The notes beneath the pieces were generated by a model that was given only the letters and a program-made list of their open reading frames with translations, searched no databases and was not told the origin of the DNA. Position numbers and translations under genes: made by a program. Of a stretch of 36,789 nt of DNA, positions 23,623 through 30,269 are shown piece by piece. The stretch is from positions 1 through 36,789 of the forward strand of contig JBPOHD010000048.1 of assembly GCA_052035955.1 (NCBI GenBank), read 5' to 3'. This DNA is from JAEUNJ01 sp052035955. Lineage in GTDB: Bacteria; Pseudomonadota; Gammaproteobacteria; Burkholderiales; Rhodocyclaceae. How positions within the stretch are numbered: position 1 is the first letter of the stretch; each line of letters opens with the position of its first letter.

Positions 23623-24795
23623 ATGAAACGCGTCGCACCGAACATCGCCGCCCTGACCCTCGCGGCAACCTTCTCCGCCGCCCTGCCCGCCCACGCCCAG
23701 CAGTTGGGCGTCACCAAGGACGAGGTGGTCATCGGCTCCCTGCAGGACCTGTCCGGCCCCCTGGCCGGCTTCGGCAAACAGCTGCGCTTCGGCATGATGA
23801 TGCGCGTGGACGAAATCAACGAGACCGGCGGCATCAATGGCCGCAAGCTCAAGCTGGTGGTCGAGGACAGCGGCTACGACCCCAAGAAGGGCCTCCTGGC
23901 GGCCCAGAAGATGGTGCAGCAGGACAAGATCTTCGCCATGGTGGGGTCGCTGGGCACGGCCGTGTCCATGGCCTCCATGCCGACCCTGTTCGAGAAGAAC
24001 GTGCTGCACCTCTTCCCGCTGACCGCGGCGCGGGAAATGTACGAGCCCTTCCACAAGCTCAAGTTCTCCTTCGCTGCGCCCTACTACGATCAGGTGCGCA
24101 ACGGCGTCAAGTGGATGACCAAGGAGCGGGGTTCGAAGAAGTTCTGCATCGTCTACCAGGACGACGATTTCGGCCTCGAGGTCTTCCGCGGGGCCGAGCA
24201 GGGCCTCAAGGAAATCAACATGACCTTTGCCGAGAAAACCACCTTCAAGCGTGGTGCCACGGACTTCTCGACCCAGGTCGCGAAGATGAAGAGCGCCGGC
24301 TGCGACACCGTGGTCCTCGGCACCATCATCCGCGAAACCATCGGCGTCATCGGCGAATCGCGCAAGACGGCCTTCAATCCGCAGTTCGTCGGCTCCTCGG
24401 CGGCCTACACCGACCTGATCCACAAGCTGGGCGGCAAGGCCATGGACGGCCTTTACGCGACGATGCAGGTGGGGGTTCCCTACCTGGACGACCCGTCGAA
24501 GAACGTCCGCGACTGGGGGACCCGCTACAAGGCCAAGTTCAACGAGGATCCGGCCCTCTTCTCGGCCTACGGCTACGTGACCATCGACCTCTTCTACCAG
24601 GCGGCCAAGAAGGCCGGCCCCAACCTGACCACCGATGCCATGGTCAAGACCCTGGAGACGATCAACTTCACCCGCGACATGTTCGGCAGCCCGGAGTACA
24701 AGTTCTCGCCCACCCTTCGCCTGGGTAACGCCAAGTCGCGCATCGCCCAGATCCAGAACGGCAAGTGGCTGCCGGTCGCCGACTACTTCGACTGA
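23623..24795 (+). CDS. livK: Liv-type periplasmic substrate-binding protein, copy 1
   Basis: This 390-residue type I periplasmic binding protein has a signal peptide ending PAHAQ (cleavage about residue 25). The mature part begins VTKDEVVIGSLQDLSGPLAG, with LPYYDQV-like segment FAAPYYDQVRNG, VYQDDDFG and YATMQVGVPYLDDPSKN. It follows the ligase gene after 14 bases with GAGGTGA as ribosome site. It delivers the substrate to LivHMGF. It is about 87% identical by eye to the next gene, a tandem duplication; differences are spread along the protein rather than clustered. The ligand cannot be read from sequence. Confidence 0.92.
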   Translation: MKRVAPNIAALTLAATFSAALPAHAQQLGVTKDEVVIGSLQDLSGPLAGFGKQLRFGMMMRVDEINETGGINGRKLKLVVEDSGYDPKKGLLAAQKMVQQDKIFAMVGSLGTAVSMASMPTLFEKNVLHLFPLTAAREMYEPFHKLKFSFAAPYYDQVRNGVKWMTKERGSKKFCIVYQDDDFGLEVFRGAEQGLKEINMTFAEKTTFKRGATDFSTQVAKMKSAGCDTVVLGTIIRETIGVIGESRKTAFNPQFVGSSAAYTDLIHKLGGKAMDGLYATMQVGVPYLDDPSKNVRDWGTRYKAKFNEDPALFSAYGYVTIDLFYQAAKKAGPNLTTDAMVKTLETINFTRDMFGSPEYKFSPTLRLGNAKSRIAQIQNGKWLPVADYFD

Positions 24796-24808
24796 TCCTT
24801 CGCCGAAC

Positions 24809-24830
24809 CCGGGCGGCCCAGGCCGCCCGG
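24809..24830 (+). terminator. GC hairpin after livK copy 1
   Basis: CCGGGCGGCC-CA-GGCCGCCCGG is a perfect 10-bp stem 13 bases after the stop. There is no T-run, so it may be an attenuator or an mRNA 3'-end stabiliser that raises binding-protein levels. The remaining ~140 bases to the second copy hold no clear gene; a weak -10 (TATGCT near 24890) is possible. Confidence 0.45.
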
Positions 24831-24969
24831 CTCCCCTCCGGCGGGGTGAAATTCACCTGCCGCCCCGCTTCCCGAAACGCTTCCGGTTGGCTATGCTCCG
24901 GCTTCGCGACGCCCGCAGCGGCGGGCGCGCTTTGAACCGTCAGAGTTCGAATCCACAGGAGGAGCAAAC

Positions 24970-26148
24970 ATGAGTCTTACCCCTAGGCCCAACCTCGCGG
25001 GCGTCGCATTGGCCGCGGCCTTCACCTTCGGGTGCGGGTTGGCATCCGCCCAGCAGATGGGCGTCACCAAGGACGAGGTGGTGATCGGCAGCATCCAGGA
25101 CCTTTCGGGGCCCCTGGCCGGCTTCGGCAAGCAGTTGCGCTTCGGCATGCAGATGCGCGTCGACGAGATCAACGAAGCCGGCGGCATCAACGGCCGCAAG
25201 CTCAGGCTGGTCTTCGAGGACAGCGGCTACGATCCCAAGAAGGGCCTGCTGGCGGCCCAGAAGATGGTGCAGCAGGACAAGATCTTCGCCATGGTCGGCA
25301 CCCTGGGCACGGCCGTGGCCATGGCCTCCATGCCGACGCTGTTCGAGAAGAACGTCCTCCACCTCTTTCCGCTCACGGCCGCGCGGGAAATGTACGAGCC
25401 CCTGCACAAGCTGAAATACTCCTTCGCCGCCCCCTACTACGACCAGATGCGCAACGGGGTCAAGTGGATGGTGAAGGAAAGGGGCTCGAAGAAGTTCTGC
25501 ATCATCTACCAGGACGACGATTTCGGCGTCGAGGTGATGAAGGGTGCGGAGCAGGGCCTGAAGGAGATCAACCAGTCCTTCGCCGAAAGGACCACCTTCA
25601 AGCGCGGCGCCACCGATTTCTCCGCCCAGGTGGCGAAGATGAAGAGTTCGGGTTGCGACACCGTCGTCCTGGGGACCATCATCCGGGAAACCATCGGTAC
25701 CATCGGCGAGTCGCGCAAGACGGGCTTCAATCCCCAGTTCCTGGGCTCGTCGGCGGCCTACACGGACCTGATCCACAAGCTGGGCGGCAAGGCCATGGAC
25801 GGCCTCTATGCGACCATGCAGGTCGGCGTCCCCTACATGGACGATCCTTCGAAGAACGTCCGCGACTGGGGCGCCCGCTACAAGGCCAAGTTCAACGAGG
25901 ACCCGGCCCTGTTCTCCTCCTACGGCTACGTGGCGGTAGACCTCTTCTACCAGACGGCCAAGAAGGCCGGTCCCAACCTGACGACCGATGCCTTCGTCAA
26001 GACGCTGGAAGCGACGACCTTCGCCCGCGACATGTTCGGCAGCCCGGAGTACAAGTTCACGCCGACCCAGCACCTGGGCAACGCCCGCTCGCGGGTGTCC
26101 CAGATCCAGGGCGGCAAGTGGCTGACCCTCACCGACTACCTGGAGTGA
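24970..26148 (+). CDS. livK: Liv-type periplasmic substrate-binding protein, copy 2
   Basis: This 392-residue protein is the tandem paralogue of the preceding gene, with a different signal peptide (hydrophobic LAGVALAAAFTFGCGLASA, cleavage about residue 27) but a nearly superimposable mature protein. A perfect AGGAGGA lies a few bases before the ATG, stronger than that of copy 1. The signal contains a Cys (FGCGLASA), but no full lipobox is obvious. Keeping two very similar binding proteins for one permease suggests either dosage or slightly different ligands; the substitutions include several at hydrophobic positions (F/Y, L/M, T/V). Confidence 0.92.
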   Translation: MSLTPRPNLAGVALAAAFTFGCGLASAQQMGVTKDEVVIGSIQDLSGPLAGFGKQLRFGMQMRVDEINEAGGINGRKLRLVFEDSGYDPKKGLLAAQKMVQQDKIFAMVGTLGTAVAMASMPTLFEKNVLHLFPLTAAREMYEPLHKLKYSFAAPYYDQMRNGVKWMVKERGSKKFCIIYQDDDFGVEVMKGAEQGLKEINQSFAERTTFKRGATDFSAQVAKMKSSGCDTVVLGTIIRETIGTIGESRKTGFNPQFLGSSAAYTDLIHKLGGKAMDGLYATMQVGVPYMDDPSKNVRDWGARYKAKFNEDPALFSSYGYVAVDLFYQTAKKAGPNLTTDAFVKTLEATTFARDMFGSPEYKFTPTQHLGNARSRVSQIQGGKWLTLTDYLE

Positions 26149-26177
26149 CATCCCCGGGGGCTATTGAACCCACCCCA

Positions 26178-26245
26178 GGAATCCGCTTTGCGGATTCCAC
26201 CCCTCAAGGGGCCAAGAAACCTCGGGGCGGCCCTTCGTTTTCTTG
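26178..26245. repeat. Run of short inverted repeats
   Basis: Three stems follow one another: GGAATCCGC-TTT-GCGGATTCC (26178-26198), CCCC-TCAA-GGGG (26200-26211) and CAAGAAA...TTTCTTG (26213-26219 with 26239-26245). They lie in the 178-base gap between the second and third binding-protein genes and are not coding. They resemble a processed-mRNA or REP-type region. Confidence 0.55.
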
Positions 26246-26283
26246 AGAGCCCGCAGGGGGATCAGGCATAATCCGCCGAAGAA

Positions 26284-26308
26284 GACGGGCGCCCACGAGG
26301 CGCCCGTC
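26284..26308 (+). terminator. Strong hairpin upstream of the third binding-protein gene
   Basis: GACGGGCGCC-CACGA-GGCGCCCGTC is a perfect 10-bp stem with a 5-base loop followed by GCCTTTCC. It stands 18 bases before the start at 26327. It could terminate the long plus-strand operon or act as an attenuator for the last gene, since the ribosome site CCGGAG follows immediately. Confidence 0.5.
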
Positions 26309-26326
26309 GCCTTTCCGGAGCCCCCC

Positions 26327-27481
26327 ATGTCCCGTACGCGCACCCGCCGCGGCCTCACCGCCGTCCTGCTGCTCCTCGCCGTCATTCCTGCCCTTGCGGC
26401 GGACATCGTCATCGGCAGCCTGCAAGACCTGTCGGGGCCCATCACGTCGCTCGGCACGCATTTTCGCGACGGCACCCGCATGCGTTTCGACGAGGAGAAC
26501 GAGCGCGGCGGCGTCCATGGCCGCAAGCTGAAGCTGATCGTCGAGGACACGGGCTACGACCCGAAGAAGGCGGTCCTCGCCGCCGAGAAGCTCATCGGGC
26601 GCGACAAGGTCTTCGCAGTGATCCACAACCTGGGTTCGCCGGTGGTGGCCGCCACCATGCCGCTGTTCCTCGACGCCGGCGTGCTGCACCTCTTCCCCGC
26701 CGCGCCGCTGCGGGAGGTCTACGAGCCCGTCCATCCGCTCAAGTTCGCCATGAGCCCGTCCTACACCGTCTCCGTGCCGCCGGCCGCGCGGTACCTGATC
26801 CGGGCCCACGGCCACCGCCGGGTCGGCATCCTCTATCAGGACGACGACATGGGCCAGGAGGTCCTGCGGGGCATGGATGCGCTGCTGGCCGAACTCGGCC
26901 TGCCCTGGTGCGAGAAGGTCTCATACAAGCGCGGGGCGACGGATTTCTCCTCCCAGGTGGCCCGGCTCAAGGCGGCCGACTGCGATTTCGTGGTCCTCGC
27001 CACGGTGGTGCGGGAGACGGTGGGAGCCTACGGGGAAGCAAGGCGCATCGGCTGGAACGTTCCCATGCTGGTCACCGCCTCCGGCTACACGCCCCAGGTG
27101 CCCCAGCTCGGCGGCCGGGCGATGGAGGGCCTCCATGCCGTCGTCCTGACCCCCCATCCCTACCCCGAAGGGGCCAACTCGGCCCTGGCCGACTGGATAC
27201 GCCGCTACCGGGAGCGCTTCAATGCGGAACCCAACACCTGGGACGTGATGGCCTATGCCGGGGCGGACCTCTTCGTCCGGGCCCTGCGGACGGCTGGTCC
27301 GAATCCGACCGCCGAATCCGTGTCGCGGGCCCTCGAAAGGACCCGGACGACACGGGACTTCTTCGGCAATCCCGATTTCCTGCTCAGCCCGGCCGACCAT
27401 CTCGCCAACCGCCGGGTGCGGATCGCCCAGGTCCGCAACGGACGGTGGGAGAACCTGACGGATTACCTGCCGGCACGCTGA
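26327..27481 (+). CDS. Diverged Liv-type periplasmic substrate-binding protein (third copy)
   Basis: This 384-residue type I binding protein starts at MSRTRTRRG, giving a twin-arginine-rich but Sec-like signal peptide (LTAVLLLLAVIPALA, cleavage about residue 27). The mature part, DIVIGSLQDLSGPITSLGTH, LIVEDTGYDPKKAVLAAEKL, LYQDDDMGQEV and YKRGATDFSSQVARLKA, aligns throughout with the two LivK copies but is far more diverged, including the ligand-contact region (HNLGSPVVAATMPLF against VGSLGTAVSMASMPTLF). A different ligand is likely. A hairpin stands before it and a bidirectional terminator follows, so it may be expressed separately or at a lower level than the operon upstream. Confidence 0.88.
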   Translation: MSRTRTRRGLTAVLLLLAVIPALAADIVIGSLQDLSGPITSLGTHFRDGTRMRFDEENERGGVHGRKLKLIVEDTGYDPKKAVLAAEKLIGRDKVFAVIHNLGSPVVAATMPLFLDAGVLHLFPAAPLREVYEPVHPLKFAMSPSYTVSVPPAARYLIRAHGHRRVGILYQDDDMGQEVLRGMDALLAELGLPWCEKVSYKRGATDFSSQVARLKAADCDFVVLATVVRETVGAYGEARRIGWNVPMLVTASGYTPQVPQLGGRAMEGLHAVVLTPHPYPEGANSALADWIRRYRERFNAEPNTWDVMAYAGADLFVRALRTAGPNPTAESVSRALERTRTTRDFFGNPDFLLSPADHLANRRVRIAQVRNGRWENLTDYLPAR

Positions 27482-27498
27482 TCGCGCGCCGCGGGCGA

Positions 27499-27522
27499 AA
27501 ACGGCGCCCGCAGGCGCCGTTT
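27499..27522. terminator. Bidirectional intrinsic terminator
   Basis: AAACGGCGCC-CGCA-GGCGCCGTTT forms a perfect 10-bp stem with a tetraloop in the 66-base gap between convergent genes (stops at 27481 and 27548). A's precede and T's follow it, so each strand reads stem plus a short T-run (GTTTC on plus, GTTTTCGCC on minus). This is the clearest intrinsic terminator in the window. Confidence 0.8.
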
Positions 27523-27547
27523 CTCGCGAACCGGTTGCCGGTCCGGT

Positions 27548-28483
27548 TCAGGTTCCGCGCCGACGGCGAACCGCCGCGCCGAGCACGCCCAGACCCGCGA
27601 GGAACAGGGCATAGGTCTCCGGCTCCGGCACCGCCGCTGCAAAGGCGATCCCAAGTTGCCGGTGGGCCAGGGCCGTCGGATGGACGCCGTCGAAGAACAG
27701 GTAGCCGGTGCAATCGCCGCCGATGCAGGGGTCGGTGACGTTCGTCAAGCCATGCCCCGCCGGGTCGGCGACCGTGGCACGCAGGAAGGCGGCCGAGTCG
27801 AAGAACTGGATGTCCATGTCGGGCGTGGCCTTGTCCAGATCCTCAAGGTTCTTCCTGAGGGCTGCGTTGTAGAGGTCCGTCAGCATCGTGGCGCCGGCCA
27901 TGGCGGCGGGTCCGCCCGCCCGGGAGGCCGGGGTCAGGCCCAGGTCCGGCATCAGGGGCACGTAGAAGTGCTTGGCGCCGTCGGCATAGAGATTGAATGT
28001 CGCCTGGACCATGTTGGCGACCGCGGTGCCGATGGTGACGGCGGGCGGCGTCGCCCCCATGGCGAAGAAATCGTTCGGGCCTCCCCAGAGCAGGTAGAGG
28101 GCCGAGGAATCCAGATCCCCCGCCGGCGCGGTCGCCCTGCCGACCTGGCCCAGGATGCCGAGGCCGAAAGGCGTGAGAGCCGCGTTGATGTGATCGGCGC
28201 CGCCCGCCGGGTTGGGTCCGGTCTTGGCGCCACCGTAGGCACTGTCGTAAAGGGGAACTTCCATGCCATGGGCCATCATCTCGACGGCGACGGGTCCATT
28301 CGAGTAGCGGCCATTCCAGTACGCCGGCCCGGGACTTGCGCCGCCGGTAAAGGTGCTCATGTTGCCGTTATCGGAAAGGCTGTCGCCGAAGACGTAAAGT
28401 GCCGAGTAAGGCGATCCGGCAAACGCCGGAGCGGCCTGCAGGGCCGCGGCGAAGGCAATGGTGGAAAATACTGCCAGTCTCAT
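27548..28483 (-). CDS. PEP-CTERM-sorted GDSL/SGNH esterase
   Basis: This 311-residue secreted protein has a signal peptide (AFAAALQAAPAFA, cleavage about residue 22) and an SGNH hydrolase domain: nucleophile S35 in FGDSLSDNGN, the GxND block in WGGPNDFF, and the Asp/His pair in DGVHPTALAH. The C-terminus is a complete PEP-CTERM tag: VPEPETYALFLAGLGVLGAA followed by RRRRG. PEP-CTERM proteins are cut by exosortase at the PEP motif and belong to exopolysaccharide/biofilm export systems, so an exosortase must be encoded elsewhere. AGGAGGA lies 8 bases upstream of the ATG and a canonical promoter precedes it. Likely a lipase or esterase on the cell surface; substrate unknown. Confidence 0.92.
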   Translation of the reverse strand: MRLAVFSTIAFAAALQAAPAFAGSPYSALYVFGDSLSDNGNMSTFTGGASPGPAYWNGRYSNGPVAVEMMAHGMEVPLYDSAYGGAKTGPNPAGGADHINAALTPFGLGILGQVGRATAPAGDLDSSALYLLWGGPNDFFAMGATPPAVTIGTAVANMVQATFNLYADGAKHFYVPLMPDLGLTPASRAGGPAAMAGATMLTDLYNAALRKNLEDLDKATPDMDIQFFDSAAFLRATVADPAGHGLTNVTDPCIGGDCTGYLFFDGVHPTALAHRQLGIAFAAAVPEPETYALFLAGLGVLGAAVRRRRGT

Positions 28484-28533
28484 TGGGGTGTCCTCCTGAG
28501 TATGTGTGGTCGGGGGTGCTGCGATTTTGACGG

Positions 28534-28562
28534 ACGATAGTCCGCAGTCGTTCGAATGTCAA
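28534..28562 (-). promoter_or_regulatory. Sigma-70 promoter for the PEP-CTERM esterase
   Basis: On the minus strand a perfect TTGACA (28557-28562), a 17-base spacer and TATCGT (28534-28539) lie about 50 bases before the start at 28483. This is the best consensus promoter in the window and gives the esterase its own transcript, separate from the tungstate-type ABC genes upstream. Confidence 0.7.
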
Positions 28563-28594
28563 ACTTTCCTCGGGGCGGCCGGCAACGCGATAAT

Positions 28595-29284
28595 TCAGCC
28601 GCCGATATCCCGTATGAATGATCCTGCAGCCGCCGTCGCCGGCCGGCGGAAGAACTCGCCCGCCTCGGTCTGCTCGGCGATCCGCCCGTCCTCCATGTAC
28701 AGGATCTCGTCGGCCAGTCGCCTGGCCAGGCCCAGGTTGTGGGTGGTCATGACGATCCGCGTTCCGGCCGCCGCGATCTCCGCGACGATGCGCTCGACTT
28801 CCCGGCTGGAGGCCGGGTCCAGGCTCGCCGTCGGTTCGTCCAGGAACAACACCTCCGGGTCGATGGCCCAGGCCCGGGCCAGGGCGATGCGCTGCTGCTC
28901 CCCGCCGGACAGGACCCGGGCCGGACGGGCAGCCAGGTGGGCCAGCCCCACCCGTTCCAGCATCGCCATCGACCGCCGTTCCCGGTCCAGCCGGCCTTGC
29001 CCGCGCACCAGCAATCCATAGGCCACGTTGGCGAGGACGCTGCGACGCAACACCACCGGCCGCTGGAACACCATCGCCTGGCGCAGCTCGCGGGCCCAAT
29101 CGAGGCGACCGGCCGACGGTTTCAGCAGGCCATGCAGAAGACGCAACAAGGTGCTCTTGCCGGCGCCGTTCGGCCCCAGGATGACGGTACGCCGGGCTGC
29201 CAGGGACAGGCTGATGCCGGACACGATGCGCACGGCTCCCTCGGTGAGCCCCAGGTCCTCCACCTGCAGGAAGGCTTCGCTCAT
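28595..29284 (-). CDS. tupC: Tungstate/molybdate-type ABC transporter ATPase
   Basis: This 229-residue ATPase has Walker A GPNGAGKST, signature LSGGEQQRIALARAW, Walker B VLFLDEPTASLD and H-loop TTHN. The start overlaps the permease stop in ATGA (29281-29284). The permease is of TupB type, so TupC is the best name, importing tungstate (possibly molybdate) for pterin-cofactor enzymes such as the nitrate reductase at the start of the window. No oxyanion-binding TupA gene is next to it, so the assignment rests on the permease and the gene pair. Confidence 0.82.
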   Translation of the reverse strand: MSEAFLQVEDLGLTEGAVRIVSGISLSLAARRTVILGPNGAGKSTLLRLLHGLLKPSAGRLDWARELRQAMVFQRPVVLRRSVLANVAYGLLVRGQGRLDRERRSMAMLERVGLAHLAARPARVLSGGEQQRIALARAWAIDPEVLFLDEPTASLDPASSREVERIVAEIAAAGTRIVMTTHNLGLARRLADEILYMEDGRIAEQTEAGEFFRRPATAAAGSFIRDIGG

Positions 29285-29985
29285 CCCCAGCGCCTCCCGG
29301 CCCAGCCCTTGAGCAGATAGGCGGCCGCGTTGAGCAGCAGCACGACGGCGATCAGAACGATGCCCAGGGCCAGGGCCATGGGCAGGTCACCCTTGCTGGT
29401 CTCCAGGGCGATGGTCGTGGTCATGACGCGGGTGACGCCGTCGATGTTGCCGCCGACGATCATCACCGCCCCCACCTCGGCGATGGCCCGGCCGAAGCCC
29501 GCGAGACCCGCCGTGATCAGGGAGAAGCGGCCGTCCCAAAGCAGGGTCCGGGCCGCCTGGGACCGGCTGGCGCCGAGGGAACGCAATTGTTCGCGGTACT
29601 CCGCCCACTCGTCCTCGACGACCTGCCGCGACAGCGCGGCAACGATGGGCGTCACCAGCACCGCCTGGGCAATGACCATGGCCGCGGGCGTGAACAGCAG
29701 GCCCATCGCCCCGAGGGGGCCGGCGCGCGAGAGCAGCAGGTAGATCAGGAGCCCGACGACGACGGGGGGAAGGCCCATCAGGCCATTGGTGAGGACCACC
29801 AGCACGCGCCGCCCGGGGAAGCGACCGACGGCGAGCAGGGCGCCTATCGGCATGCCGACCGCGCAGGCGGCCAGGGTCGCGGTCAGGCTGACGGCGAGGC
29901 TCAGGCCGACGATGCCGAGGAGCTTCGGGTCCGCGCCGGCGATCAGGCCTGTCGCCAGGACAAAGGCGGAGGGATCGCCAGCCAT
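29281..29985 (-). CDS. tupB: Tungstate/molybdate-type ABC transporter permease
   Basis: This 234-residue permease has about five to six hydrophobic segments and the BPD-transport EAA-like loop with RSLGASRSQAARTLLW. The motifs GLPPVVVGLLIYLLLS, GRAIAEVGAVMIVGGNI and TTTIALETSKGDL are characteristic of TupB-type permeases. It is coupled by ATGA to the ATPase. The ribosome site is weak (GGTAGG), and its start lies 10 bases after the stop of a small membrane-protein gene, implying co-transcription. The expected binding protein TupA is missing on both sides. Confidence 0.85.
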   Translation of the reverse strand: MAGDPSAFVLATGLIAGADPKLLGIVGLSLAVSLTATLAACAVGMPIGALLAVGRFPGRRVLVVLTNGLMGLPPVVVGLLIYLLLSRAGPLGAMGLLFTPAAMVIAQAVLVTPIVAALSRQVVEDEWAEYREQLRSLGASRSQAARTLLWDGRFSLITAGLAGFGRAIAEVGAVMIVGGNIDGVTRVMTTTIALETSKGDLPMALALGIVLIAVVLLLNAAAYLLKGWAGRRWG

Positions 29986-29995
29986 CGCCGGGCGC

Positions 29996-30211
29996 CTACC
30001 GGGGCGCCGGAGGGGCCGTGGGCACCGGCACGGGCGCCGACGGTTGCGCCGACGGCGGCAACTGGCGGCCCTGCTTCCTGGCGTTGTTGTCCTTGTTGAG
30101 GAAAACCCAGACGGTGCCGCCGAGGCTGGACACCACCAGCACGACGGCGATGATCATCAGCCAGCGGCCTTCGCGGGAAACCTGTGCCTTGCCTGCGTCG
30201 TTCTTCTCCAT
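29996..30211 (-). CDS. Small single-pass membrane protein, unknown function
   Basis: This 71-residue protein has a charged N-terminus (MEKNDAGKAQVSREGR), one hydrophobic segment (residues ~18-38, LMIIAVVLVVSSLGGTVWVF) and a C-terminal tail rich in Pro, Gln and Ala (SAQPSAPVPVPTAPPAP). It lies 10 bases upstream of the tungstate-type permease gene on the same strand. Nothing in it resembles an oxyanion-binding protein. It may be an accessory of the transporter or simply a neighbour. No family is recognised. Confidence 0.6.
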   Translation of the reverse strand: MEKNDAGKAQVSREGRWLMIIAVVLVVSSLGGTVWVFLNKDNNARKQGRQLPPSAQPSAPVPVPTAPPAPR

Positions 30212-30231
30212 GCCCTGATTTTCCCAGTATT

Positions 30232-30259
30232 CGGGCCCGCGCGGAGAATTGCGGGCCCG
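30232..30259 (-). terminator. Hairpin downstream of fadD
   Basis: CGGGCCCGC-N10-GCGGGCCCG is a perfect 9-bp stem 10 bases beyond the fadD stop and 20 bases before the small membrane-protein start. It probably separates fadD from the tungstate-type genes. T's follow on the plus strand only, so termination on the minus strand is uncertain. Confidence 0.5.
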
Positions 30260-30269
30260 TTTGCGGAAT

